From Buxus sempervirens (Eukaryota; Streptophyta; Magnoliopsida; Buxales; Buxaceae): a stretch of DNA of 64,000 nucleotides. The translations under genes and the position numbers were made by a program. The stretch lies in assembly GCA_947561395.2 (NCBI GenBank), contig OX387188.1:35769942-35833941 (forward strand). Direction: 5' to 3'. Below are positions 31,160 to 43,585 of this stretch, piece after piece. Under the pieces are notes generated by a model. The model saw nothing but the letters and a program-made list of their open reading frames with translations. It was not told the origin of the DNA and made no database searches. The stretch's first letter is position 1; the number at the start of each line of letters is the position of its first letter.

Positions 31160-33005
31160 TATAAGGACCGGGTCAACTTTTCAACATTGACCAGGCTTCA
31201 CCCTATTGGCTAGTCAAAGATCTTGAGTGGATAGTAAATTGGAAGGTTGAGATTAAGTCTCACACCCTAAGGACTAGATGGGTATTATGAATATAATTAA
31301 AGGGTATTAAAGAAATTTTACTTCATAAGTATAAATGAGGATTAGGGTTATCTTGTTATAGTTTTTTTTAGCAACACTGATTTGGGGTTTTGTACTTGAC
31401 GACCAGGAGAGAGGAGGCTTTGACGTTGAGTTTCTTTTGTTGGGTCTTCAAAAAAGCAACAGCCAGGTAGGTGCTGTTATTTCCTTCTTTATAAATTGAT
31501 TTACTAGAATATAGCAGAATCTGACTATGACTGTTTGACCATTCTATTGATTCATGAATGTATGAACCATGTGAATTATTTATTTTATTTCGTTTTTGTA
31601 TGGCTTCTTTTGTTTTGTTCAATGTACGTCTTGTTTGATAAAGAGAAAACAGATGCCTGTTCATATGCATTGTGTTGTTTTGGGAAGAGGTAGAGAGAAA
31701 AGAGAGAACGAGAGTAAGGGGCAAGGGACGTCAGCCCCTTTTTGATTCGTAGAAAGAAGAAAAATAAATAATAAACGAGCGATGAATGAAAGAGAGAGAA
31801 AATGACGACAGAAGCTTTTCTGAAGTTCAGTGAAAAACAGGTCTTGACTATTTGTTAAATAAAATCAATTTTTATATTTAGGTTCAGGTACAGAACAGAG
31901 AAAGACGACAGAATCTTTCTTCGTTTTGTGATAATGAGGTCATGCTTATTTCTTAAATAAAATCAATTTTTATTTTGTGCTGTATACTTATTCTTAAATA
32001 GTTTGTTTAAAGGAAGAAAAAGGGATTCGATTCTTTTACTTTGGTTTGAGAGAAGGACAAAAGCATTGATTACATAAATAATTAAATTTAGGGATTATGA
32101 ACTATTATTTAAATACTTTGAATTTAAGAAAAAAGAGAACCTGCAAGACAGAGAACCAGCGTGACTTTCAGGTTTGGGGGAAAAGAGGTAAATCATTCCT
32201 TGTTTATTTAAATACTTAAGGCCATGTATCAAAAATATTTAGCGTTTAGGGAATTGTTTCTTTGGAATCTGCTTGTTATTCAATGTTGATTATTGGGACT
32301 TATAAAGTCTAGCAGGGGGAGAAGGACCTTTGTGATTTATAAAGTCTGGCAGGGTAGCGGGGGAGAAGGACCCATGAGACTTGTGAAATGTAGCAGGGTA
32401 GCAGGGGGAAAATACCCATTGATGCAGAAGAACCTCCAATTGTGTGATTGATTGTATGTGTAATGCTTGCATATGGGATATGTGAATTCTGAAAACAATG
32501 ACTGTAGCACATGATATGTAATGAGATTGTTAGTGATAATATTGATTTCTGCATACCTTTATATACTTGCTAAACACTAAATACAAAGAGTAATTGTTAT
32601 ATTTTTGTGAATCTTGTTATAAGAAGAGAAATAGCTCCATCTACTGAGTTGTCGTACTCACTCCTACTAATTAATTTCAGGTCCTGAGAAGAGCGCAGAA
32701 CCAAAAAGACAGCGAACGACCTTCCTCTTAAGTTACTAGTTTTATTTTGATAGGTGGGTCTAAACACTTTTTTAGTGATGGGATTTTATTGAGATATCAA
32801 TTACGTAGAAAAGTTTAGTAGGAATTTTATTTATGGTACTTCGACAATTTTCATTATGAGATGTTATTTAGAATCTTTGAAGTTTATTATTGGTTTTATT
32901 CTGATTCGTACATTTGTCTTAGGATTGTTGTTGGCTTACGAACAAGATCATGCCTTGGGATACAAGCCTATGTACTTATTAAGGTTTAGTACTCGGGCCG
33001 TGAGA
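31160..33005. mobile_element. Solo LTR (1846 bp), target duplication GTATC
   Basis: Flanked by GTATC at 31155-31159 and 33006-33010. The related flank at about 37890-37903 (GGTATCCCCTGCAACTCACC) is the empty site. The termini read TATAAGGACCGGG and GGGCCGTGAGA, close to TG..CA with a change in each end. A TATA-like box (AGTATAAATGAGG) is near 31340. No internal region or second LTR is present. Confidence 0.7.
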
Positions 33006-33054
33006 GTATCCCCTGCCAACTCACCAAATTAAAACAAAGAATTGAAGTTAGCAA

Positions 33055-33670
33055 GGAAACTATACTGTGATCGAGATAATGTCTGTCCCATACCGCGTTC
33101 TGTCAGTGAATCAAATCAACCGGAGTCTGGTAATAGCTCGACTGGACTTGTGGGACGATCCTTGTACGGAGGATTATACTAACACCACACTTGATCAGAG
33201 CCTCTTCTCGCAATACTCCAATACTGGCAAGGTGGCTTTGTTCTACAATTGCAGCTTCCTCGACTTCTCAACCAATCCGACTCCGGGCGTATCGCTAAAG
33301 AGCAGATTTAGCTGTCCCACCGGAAATGGTGAGTGGACGTATGCTTACTTAGTATACGACGAGTACATCTCAACCTTTAGAGAAGCTGCAAATGGGGTAT
33401 GCCAGAAGAACATCGAAGTCCCAGTTCGAGAACCGGGACATGGCGACCTCGGGCGAAATCCCGATACAATGGTTCTGCAGAGAGTTTTGAAGGGGGGTTT
33501 CGAGTTGGTGTACGCTGATGCCGTCATCGATGCGTGTGTTAATTGCGTGGCTTCCGGTGGGAGCTGTGGAAGCAACTCGACATGGCAAAAACACATTTGC
33601 TTTTGCAGAGATGGGCCTTACCCACAAACGTGCCCTGCTTCTTCCTCACGATCATCAGGTACAGGTACGC
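33055..33670 (+). pseudogene. 5'-truncated LRK10L ectodomain exon, open to its donor
   Basis: Reads NYTVIEIMSVPYRVLSVNQI, then WDDPCTEDYTNTTLDQSLFS and NPTPGVSLKSRFSCP, and the WAK_assoc end (CVNCVASGGSCGSN, HICFCRDGPYPQTC), with a donor near 33660-33670 (TCATCAGGTACAGGTACG). It stays open for about 200 codons and resembles the exon at 38281. The signal peptide and GUB_WAK_bind segment are missing, because the preceding bases (GAATTGAAGTTAGCAAGG) come from upstream flank. No kinase exon follows before the next ectodomain exon, so it is an orphan unless it splices over long range to the kinase at 41239. Confidence 0.8.
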
Positions 33671-35820
33671 AAGCCTTTATGCCCTCTAATTTGTTTGATC
33701 ACAACATAAAAATCGATTACTGAAACTGCTAGGCTGCGTTTTGTAATTATTTATTTATTTTTTGCAACCATTCTCTATGATACATTTGTAGTGTGCATAC
33801 TATATCCATCTCCTCTGTCTGGACTGTTGAATCAAATGGGCCAATGCCACAATGGTGTGCACAGCAGTTCAATGCCAATTTAAGAAGTAAGGGTACAAGT
33901 TGATCGAACTGATTAAGCAACATATAAGAAAAAAATTGAGTACCTTTGGTGCACGGGTGGAAATCTTCTGCAGCGAAATTGCAAGGTAGAGACCTTCATC
34001 CGTAAAAATGGGGACAATCATCCAAGTTGAGGAAAAGAAAATGTTTTGATTTGGATTCTATTATCACTGGCATTTATCTATTATGATAATCATCCACCAT
34101 CCAACTACCTGCACTAAAAGCTGATCCAATGCAACTGTAAATAGAGAAACCATTGTTAGATCACGTACGATGGCAACAATCACAGGATAATGACCCTGAT
34201 TTTGCTTTTACCAGGCCAGAATTTCAAAATAATCCATTTCTTATTTACTTAAAAATTCTAATTGGGTGCTATCTATGTAGGTCATCAATTATGATGATGC
34301 ACTACCAGTTGTTAATTGTTTTCCCCTCCTAAAACTTATTAAATTCCAAGGCAATCATTGGCATTAGTGCATGTGTTTGGCTGGTTTATCAACTTATAGA
34401 CTTTTTAGCATTGCATTCATCAAAAAGGCGTGTTCAAGTGTGGTTTAGTTTTGTCAATATCTGTTGTGCACTAAATGTTCATTTTTTTTTTTAACATTTA
34501 TTGCATCTAAAAACATTCTCTCCTTAATTACAGAAGGTTCCGTAGTATCAGCTTCTCTCAAATTAGGAAAATCACTGACAAAATTGAGGGGCTTTACCCC
34601 ATTCTAGCTTCTCAGAGCATCTCAATTCACTTATCTCATGGGGTCCCATTGGGGTGTGTATATCTGCCTTTGTCCCATATGACAGTGTCCACCATAATTT
34701 TTCCTTTTTAGTATTTCTATCAAATTAAAGGAATGCTAGTTTGCCTGAGAAATAAATTCAGGCCATGCTTGTACTTTTGGAAAAATTCTTTTGAATAAAG
34801 TCATTGCATGGGAGCATTTGTCCATGGGTTTTTGCCTGATAAATGCATGTAATTAATTGATTTCTCAAGTGATTAATGGAACTATCTCAAATTCTGGGAG
34901 TAACATATTTTAATTTAAAGCTTGACCAATGCATTTGGGGATACAAAGATTATCTTATCAATGTTTCACTAATGCACAAAACAACTTTCCATAAAAGTAA
35001 ACACTGCTTTAACAAGTCAAAAATAAAAATAAGCACTCAATTAAGATGCACCAAATGTAACCCTGGGATGGCACAGGAAGTGAGATCAAATGCAGTTGTT
35101 CTGAGACCTATATCACACTCTTGTTCTTACTCAGGTGCACTTCCCCGTCAACAACACAAGCCCTTTCTTTTTATTATAATATGAGAACAGAAAAATTTTT
35201 GCCTCTGCCCTGTGAATTTCAAAGGTTTCTCCATGCTTCTTATTTTGCACGAACATTAGCTTTAATTATCCCTTCTAATATTGTGAACCCAAATTTCAAT
35301 TATATTGTTCTTTGCTTTTATTGATCCAAGATTTGTTTACATGGGGGCCATGACATTTTGGTATCAAATTAATCCATTTCAACAAAACCATTCTCCATCT
35401 TTTCTGGCTTGGTTTCATGATTTTTGGTCGTGCTGAAGTGGGTTTGTTTATGCTTTTGACAAGTTAACATTATGTTCTAAAGATTTACAGAAGCTTGTGT
35501 ATTTGATTTGAAATAGCACTGGTCTTCTTTGTCCTCAAAACATATAGCTGAAGACTTGAAAATTGACCGAACTGGTTACTACACCAGTTAATGTTGGTAA
35601 ACTGGTGGAGTAAAAGAAACAGAGGCAAAGGATAATGGTGACTCCAATATGATGACTCAAAACCGTCACATCCAATTCTCAACGGACCTATCTCTGTCTG
35701 TGGTTTTGACTTTGAGTATTCTACCAGCTGCAACTTCCTAAAGGTTTCTCTCTTCTCTCCTTCATCTGAACCTTTCAGATGCATCATCCCCTTCACTTCT
35801 GGGCCAAAGAGTAAGATCAA
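33671..35820. other. Ectodomain-exon flank and upstream region of the next exon
   Basis: 33720-34560 matches 39120-39840 (first part of intron 1 of the gene at 38281). 34620-35400 matches 53580-54235. No gene recognised. The short frames here are not conserved between the copies. Confidence 0.55.
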
Positions 35821-36858
35821 ATGCATCAACCCGGGCTCTTCCCGCTTTCACTTACCTTCCACCTTGCCATAATCATCATCTTCTCCTTCAGTCTTTCACT
35901 ATCTTGGGGCAATGAAAACAAACAATTCACAGGCTGTGGATATTGAGCTGTGGGAGCATAACACATGTGGGTTACCCTTTCTGGGGGAATGGTCGACCTG
36001 ATTACTGTGGGCGTCCAGGGCTCTTTCTTAATTGCCTAGATGACCATGCACGGATACAGATCATGTCCCAAAAATTCAGAGTTTTGGAGATCAACCAAAC
36101 AAACTCGATCATGAGAGTTGCCCGGATGGATTTCTGGAATGTTTCATGTCTTGGGCAGTTCATTAACACCACCCTCGACTACACCCTCTTTGATTATGGT
36201 CCCAACAATCCAAACCTCACTATCTTATATGTTTGTAGTCGTACCACCGGCAATGAGAGTTCTAAACCGGAAGAGAATCAGCTCAATTATAATTCGAATC
36301 GCGGAATTGCACTCTTTGCAATTGATAAAACTCTAAAGAATGATCAACTTGGAGACCTTGCCAACAGTACATGCAACAGTGGCGGAACCACCTTAGAGCT
36401 AGAGGGGGCAATTGCCCCACCTAAAATTTTATTTTTTAATTTAAAATATATTTTTTCCTATATTTTTTAATTGAAATTTATGTTTTGCCCCCTCTAAAAT
36501 TTCTGGTTTGCCCCCCTAACTCATTAAAATTTCTATATTTCATGAGAGGTGTTAATTGAAAATTTTTTTTGCCCCCTCAGATTTGGAGTCCTGGTTCCAC
36601 CACTGCATGCAATGAGAGCATGGTAGTTCCAGTTCTCCAAAACAGCTGCAGAGTCAATGACATCTAGTCCTTTAGATCTCCAAGCTGCTTTGAATGTGGG
36701 TTTCAACTTGAAGTATGGAGTCGAAATTAACCACAATGCATGTTCACGATGTGTTGATTCTGGTGGAAGATATGGATATGATCGGCGTAAAAATGCATCC
36801 ATCTGCTTTTTCAGTGATCAGGCTTATTCTTATTCGGTTGCCTGTCCTCAGACCTCGA
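35821..36858 (+). pseudogene. LRK10L-family ectodomain exon, frameshifted and carrying a MITE
   Basis: A distinct ectodomain type. ATG at 35821 opens a leader with a hydrophobic stretch (LTFHLAIIIIFSFSLSL). A frame break at about 35938 (GGATATTGAGC) precedes SCGSITHVGYPFWGNGRPDY and CGRPGLFLNC (GUB_WAK_bind). The frame then runs to LANSTCN, where a 229-bp MITE (36377-36605) is inserted. After it come a frameshift or stop near 36655 and the end with CSRCVDSGGRYGYD (Cys of SGGxCG replaced by Tyr). A phase-1 donor GTACGT follows at 36859. No kinase exon belongs to it before the gene at 38281. Confidence 0.8.
36377..36605. mobile_element. hAT-type MITE in the ectodomain pseudoexon
   Basis: Ends CAGTGGCGGAACCA and, inverted, CAGTGGTGGAACCA. 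Flanking CATGCAA is at 36370-36376 and 36606-36612. The interior is AT-rich with GGGGGCAATTGCCCC and its inverted counterpart. Taking out the element and one repeat rejoins the ectodomain frame (STCN followed by ESMVVPVLQN). Confidence 0.85.
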
Positions 36859-38280
36859 GTACGTATTTATGTGTAGATTCCAGTCAGTATATATAGTGCT
36901 GTGTTCATTTTTGTGCTGGTTTATTTTCTCAAATCTTTGATTTGTTTCATGAACATTTGGGAATGAGATCAACAACATCTTTGGTGCAACAATCACCATC
37001 AAGTTTTCTTTTGATATAAAAGAAAACAAATTGACGATGATCAGTTGAACAAGGAATCTTAGACATAAAGTACTTGATGGCTTACTGATTTGCCAATGTT
37101 CATAAGTGGTCAGGATTTGTTTCTTTTTATAACTCCCCGATTAGTTCAAATTGATTATACCAAGGATCAGTTCGATTGTATTCACCATACTTAAATTGTG
37201 CTCTTTTGATATAGTTTATCCTGACTAAACACATGCTTTTCCTTTTTGCCACTTGGGAAGAATTCAAGGGAGTAATTCTATCTTTCCATTGTAACTCTCC
37301 CCATGTCCAGTCCATGAATTTTCTAACATGTTAGAAAAGTCTAAAATCCTTAGGTCAATGTTGCTCATGTGCGATAACTTTCGTAACAACTTAAAATACA
37401 TATATATATTAAATAAATAAGTGTGAAGCACTCAAGGGAAAGGTAAGAGAATGCGTGAATTTTACAAAGATTCCTGTTGCTTGCTTGAATTTTACAAATT
37501 TTTTTTAGTTTATTAGTGGAACCCAAGGGGAAAACATAAACAAACACAAAAACAGAAAATAATAAATAAATAAATAAAATGGATCACACTAGAATTAAAA
37601 ACAAAAGTCAAACACAAACCACATGCATCGTATTATCACCTCCCTCCCCACCTCTATAGTCTTCCTCTATTCTCTCATCTCTGTTGAGTTGCTTTATGTT
37701 GCGCCCTTTACTATGCATATTTTAATACAATTTTAAAATATGAATTGAGGTTGTGTTAATTGGGACATTTTACTAAACATTAAAGAGATAAACAATGACC
37801 TGAAGACTACAGTTATTAACACCCTTTGCTATTAATTAGTGCATCCAAGCTTTCTCTTTGCAAAAGTAAAACGTAGAGAGCAGAAGGAGATGGTATCCCC
37901 TGCAACTCACCAAATTAAAACAAAGAATTGAAGTAAGGATATCAATTCTTTGGGTTTACTCCAGGCCTTTAATATGGTAATTACTCGGTTTGTGAAGGAC
38001 GGTGGGACTGCTCAAGCCCCAGGGATTAGTCGAGATGCGAGCAAGCTGGCCCGGACATCCCGAGCTTGTTAAAAAACAAAAAAATTTGACAACCTGCTTC
38101 CTCTATGGTAGGTGAGCTGGGGATCTTCGACCACCATATACAACAATTAAGTATGTAGGAATCATCTTCCTCTTTGTTTCGTTTCTTTAAGTCCGACTAT
38201 AATGTATATGTACTCTCTACGCATCAGCCGTTCGTCATATCTCCCAGAATTCCTAGTCTCTGAGCTTCCACTCCACAAAA
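36859..38280. other. Intergenic region upstream of the intact gene at 38281
   Basis: No gene. 36880-36990 matches 54235-54340, and 37735-37935 matches 31010-31155 plus 33006-33040. The promoter of the gene at 38281 is expected in the last few hundred bases, but I see no convincing TATA box. Confidence 0.45.
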
Positions 38281-41200
38281 ATGCACCCCCATCTTCCCCC
38301 ATCATCCCTTCTTTTCACAGGGATCTTCACCTTCTTCTTTCTGGGCGTTCCAATAGCATTGGGAGACGATGGTCCATACGCAGCGTGCAGTCGTGTGTTC
38401 AAATGCGGAGACATACAGAACGTCTCTTATCCTTTCTGGGGAGGTGATCGACCGGCTTACTGTGGTCATCCACAGTTCGGGCTCCGGTGCAACCAAGGCA
38501 ACTATACCGTGATCGACATGATGTCTGTCACATACCGCGTTCTGTCAGTGAATCAAATCAACCGGAGTCTGGTAATAGCTCTACCGGACTTGTGGGACGA
38601 TCCTTGTACGCATAATTATATTAATACCACACTTGATCAGAGCCTCTTCTCCCAATCCTCAAATACTGGCAAGGTGGCTTTGTTCTACAATTGCAGCTCC
38701 TGCGACTACTCAACCAATCTGATTCCGGGCGTATCGCTTAAGAACATATTTATCTGTCCCATCGGGAATGGTGAGGGGAGCGATGCTTGCTTCGTATACG
38801 ACGAGTACATCTCGCCCTTTAGAGAAGTTGCAGATGGGACATGCCAGAAGAACATCGAAGTCCCAGTTCGAGAACCGGGTCGTGTCGACCTCAGGCGAAA
38901 TCCCGATATAAGGGTTCTGCAGAGAGTTTTGAAGGAGGGTTTTGAGGTGGTGTACACTGAAGCCATCATCGATGCGTGTGTTAATTGTGGGGTTTCCGGT
39001 GGGAGCTGTGGACACTTGGAATCTCAACAACCCGTTTGCTTTTGCAGAGATCGGCATTACCCACAAACGTGTGGTGCTTCTTCCTCCGGATCATCAGGTA
39101 CGCAAGCCTTCGTGCCCCTAATTTGTTTGATCACAATATAAAAATCGATTACTGAAGCTGCAAGGCTGCGTTTGGAAATTTTTTTTTTTTTTTTTTTGCA
39201 ACCATTCTCTATGATACATTGCTAGTGTGTATACCATATCCATCTCCTCTGTCTGGAATGTTGAATCAAATGGGCTAATGCCAAAATGGTGTGCACAGCA
39301 GTTCAATGACAATAATATCTTCTGCAGCGAAATTGTGAGGTAGAGGCCTTCATCCGTGAAATTGGGGACAATCATCCAAGTTGAGGAAAAGAAAATGTTT
39401 TGATTTGGATTCTATTATCACTGGCATTTATCTATTATGATAATCATCCACCATCCAATTACCTGCACTAAAAGCTGATCCATTGCAACTGTAAATGGTG
39501 AAACCATTGTTAGATCACATACCAGGCAACAATCACAGGATAATGACCCTGATTTTGCTTTTACCAGGCCAGAATGTCAAAATAATCCATTTCTTATTTA
39601 CTTAAAAATTCTAATTGGGTGCTATCTATGTAGGTCATCAATTAGGATGATGCACTACCAGTTGTTAATTTTTTTCCCCTTCTAAAACTTATTAAATTCC
39701 AAGGCAATCATTGGCATTAGTGCATGTGTTTGGCTAGTTTATCTACTTATAGACTTTTTAGCATAACATTCATCAAAAGGGGTGTTCAAGTGTCGTTTAG
39801 TTTTGTCAATATCTGCTGTGCAAAAAATGTTCCTTTTTTTTAAACATTTATTGCATCTAAAAACATTCTAATCCTATTAATTTAATTCTAGGATCTATTA
39901 CGGTTGTTAAACAATATAAAGGGGTAATTCTTCTCAATATTTTAAAATTTTGCTTCCGTTGCTATATAGATACTAGCACAAAGTAGTTTCTTTCTGTTAC
40001 ATTCAAAAATACAACTTATATTCTATAATATATTCAAAATGCATGGGAATGTTGGATAATGAGCCCCAAATAAAACTTCATTGCATTATAAAATCTTTTA
40101 AAAAATCTCTTAAGTTTATATTATTGTCCAATCTAGTTCATCTATTAGGCAATTTTGCGTTTTTTTTCTCCACAGAAATGTATATCTTTAAATTATAGAA
40201 TAGTATGTAACATTATAAATGTTGAATTTCACTTATGCTTAAGATCTAGAGGGATTTTTTTTTTTTTTTTGGGCGGCCTTTTTTCTATATCGCCAAAACT
40301 TTGAATTCTTGGCGTAAAGATTCAGAAATTTTACTGCATTTATAATATTTTTTTATATTACCTTTTATTATTTTTATGCCATGATGTGATCTGACAAGCA
40401 CATTTAATGTAAGATAACAATCTCACAGCTTGTTCTCTCCTTAATTACAGAAGGTTCCGTAGTATCAGCTTCTCTCAAATTAGGAAAATCAATCCCACAT
40501 TGTCCAAATAAAATCAAGGACCAGTATATCACTGACAAAATTGAGGGGCTTTACCCCATTCTAGCTTCTCAGAGCATCTCCATTCACTTATCTAGCAACT
40601 GTTGTCTGAACAATTGCCACCATTCAACATGAATTGGACAGCTAGTGATCTCTTTACCCTGTTGACTGTTGAATTCTTCCTTCATTGGCATAACTATGAG
40701 AAGTCTTTTGGGTGTCACATTGATGGAGGTCTATGAGTTAATGTCATGTCTGGGAACTTCAGCTGTGTCTACTCCAAGAATGGTGTAGAAACAATAAGTA
40801 AGCCTGTTAGTCCCTTTCTATCATTTCCTTCCTGTCTGTCCTTCAGCTAAGCTATTGCTTGCTGAATGAGTGTCACTTCCTGCCCTCTCTATATATAGAT
40901 ATGCCCTCTCAACCTCAGTTCAGCCTTTTCATTTTGATATGTCTTACACATACAAACGTATTGTAGAAGGAAGAACTGCTGTGTTTAGATGAGCAGCTCT
41001 CGTTACCTTAGTTTATATTTGTGTTAAATTTTTGTAGAGAACTGATAATTTTATGATTTTTACTACAGGAAGGAGATGGATAAGAAGGCTTAAAATAGGT
41101 AATATGCAACTCAAGTTAAATCGTTGGTATTTTTTATTTAATATTTTTCAATCATGATAAATAATCTATACCATTCTTACAATTGTGCTTCGAATTTTCC

Positions 41201-42332
41201 CTTGTGTCCTTAGCCACCACATCTTTCTTTAACTACAGGCCTTCTTGGTGGTGCTTCTGGAACTGCAATTACAGTAGCTTTTATTGTTTTATTCCGCTTC
41301 TTGAGGAAAAGAAAAATGGAGAACAAAAATGTTGAGGAATTTTTGAGGAATTATGGATCCATCACTCCAAGAAGATATAATTATTCGGACATCAAGTTAA
41401 TGACCAATTCCTTTAAGGAAAAACTAGGCCAAGGAGGCTATGGAAGTGTCTACAAAGGAAAATTACATGACGGTTGTCCAGTGGCAGTTAAGTTCTTGAA
41501 AGAGTTGAAAGGAAATGGAGAAGAATTTATCAATGAGGTTGCAAGTATTAGTAAGAATTCCCATGTTAATATTGTCACTCTTTTGGGTTTCTGTTTTGAC
41601 GGCCAAAAAAGAGCTCTCATCTATGAGTTCATGCCTAATGGATCTTTGGAGAAGTTCATATACGATAAGAAAACATTGGCGTCAGATCGTCTCCTTGGTT
41701 GGAAAACACTACACCAAATTGCTACTGGCATTGCTCGAGGACTAGAGTACCTGCATCGTGGTTGCAGCACACGCATTTTGCATTTTGACATAAAGCCTCA
41801 TAACATTCTTTTAGACGAAGAGTTCTCTCCAAAGATTTCTGATTTCGGCCTTGCTAAGCTATGCACTAGAAAAGAGAGTGCTATATCAATGTTGGCTGCA
41901 AGAGGTACTGTCGGTTACATTGCCCCTGAGGTCTTTTCTAGACAATTTGGTCATGTCTCACACAAATCTGATGTCTATAGCTATGGAATGATGGTTCTAG
42001 AAATGGTTGGGGTTAGAAACAAGACTGATCAATATACGGATAATACCAGTGACGAATATTTTCCACATTGGATTTATAGGCATCTTAATCTATCCGGCCA
42101 TCTAGCTCTGCATGGAATTTCTACTGAGAAGGATGACGAAATTGCAAGAAAGATGGTTTTAGTGGGTTTGTGGTGCATACAAACTAACCCATCAGATCGG
42201 CCATCGATCAGCAAAGTGCTGGATATGTTGGAAGGAGACCTTGAATCCCTGCAAATCCCACCGAAGCCTTTCTTATCTTCTCCTCCAAGATCCCCAGCAA
42301 GTTCATCCACCAGATCAACCTCATCAAAATAG
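38281..42332 (+). CDS. LRK10L: LRK10L-type receptor-like kinase, complete (646 aa)
   Basis: Intact subtype 1 gene. Exons: 38281-39097, 41069-41098, 41239-42332, both introns phase 1 (donors GTACGC, GTAATA; acceptors CTACAG). ATG at 38281 precedes a clear signal peptide (SSLLFTGIFTFFFLGVPIAL). The ectodomain has GUB_WAK_bind (CGDIQNVSYPFWGGDRPAYC, CGHPQFGLRC) and the WAK_assoc end (CVNCGVSGGSCGH, PVCFCRDRHYPQTC), with several N-glycosylation sites. Residues 273-283 come from the 30-nt exon (RRWIRRLKI). A membrane helix lies near 287-303, the P-loop [11 protein letters not shown] starts at about 346, the ATP lysine (AVKF) is about 367, [11 protein letters not shown] (non-RD) is near 465, followed by SDFGLAKL and APEVF. 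A Ser/Pro-rich tail ends the protein. No defects are visible. It is very similar to the kinase at 51010-52118, which suggests recent duplication or gene conversion. Ligand unknown. Confidence 0.92.
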
Positions 42333-43585
42333 TCTACTATATTTGTAAGAATTATTTTTATGCAAGATCAGCGTATTTAACAGACTCCAATGATTGGAAT
42401 CATAGTATATAGATGCAAATTTTTTCCAACAAATTTTTTCCAATTGTAGACTGTGTGACAACTGACAACAACAAGCATTATCAAAGAGATAACCAAGCAA
42501 TTACACAGGTCAATTTTGAAGCATCTGGCTTAATAACATTTTGACCACAACTCAAATTCTTGAATGTACTAGTAAGGCTGTTGCAAATGAACCTGAAATT
42601 ATTTGATCAAAATAGCTTGTTAGCCCTTCCCAGGACTCTTGCAAGGGAGTGAAATATTAATTACAATGCCCATGTTCAATACAAATTTCAACTATATCTG
42701 ACAACTCTCATTTCGAAGATATTACTAAGAGACAATCAGTTTCTTGCAACTCTTTACTATTAATTAGTTAAAATGAATCTGTATATTCTCTTAAGCAATA
42801 ATGTATTTGCATACTGAAAATATTAAAAATCTTTATCTTCCAAGTTCGTTTGTGGCAGTCCAAAGTTATGAAAGTGGATATGAATAATTCGTGAACATTC
42901 TTCATGAAATTTTAGTCAAAATATAATTCTAAGATCACTCTGATTTTCACGTAATTCTGTCATTTTAAAGATCCAACCAAGCAGCTACTCAGATTTCATC
43001 CATAATACATTTCCACCTCGTATAGCAAGCTTCATAAAATGTAGCACGGAATGGAAACGTTTACAAAAAGCTTTTTGGCGCCAAAAAAGCATGAAACAGG
43101 CCTCCCAACGGTCACATTATGGTGGACAGCTGTCAACTGCCACATCACATTAGATACGGCTTTTGGTTTGTGAGGAATGAGGTCCAACTGTCCACCGTGA
43201 GATGCTGATTGGTGGCGAATCTAACGGATATTTTTTCATGTGGATCCCACTTAAAACATTAAAAAAAAAATTCTTGTCATGAGATGCTTCACGTGGCAGC
43301 ACCATTGAATGTGATGAAGTTTGGATGTGTGAGCCCCCTCCTCATAGAACATTCATCCGTGCATTTCACACTGGCACCATTGAGTGGCACCAGGCCAAAG
43401 TATGTCTCATAAATATAGCATGAGATGTATCCCATTTATTTCTTTCTGCTTCCAAACATCTCCATATGTGATATTAGGGGTGCTTATCGGGCCGTGCTGG
43501 CCCGAGCACACCAACGGGTTGGCCCAGCACGGGGCCTCGGGCCGCGGCCTGCCAGGGCACGACCTGCCAAGGCACGCGTGCTGGC
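42333..43585. other. 3' flank and unassigned repeat-like DNA
   Basis: 42333-43055 matches the 3' flanks of the kinases ending at 6146 and 52118, including a decayed third copy of the minus-strand frame (PFRATFYEAC). 43056-43480 has no recognised gene. From about 43480, GGGTGCTTATCGGGCCG with GGCCCGAGCAC-type repeats looks like one end of an older element into which the MITE at 43586 jumped. Confidence 0.5.
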
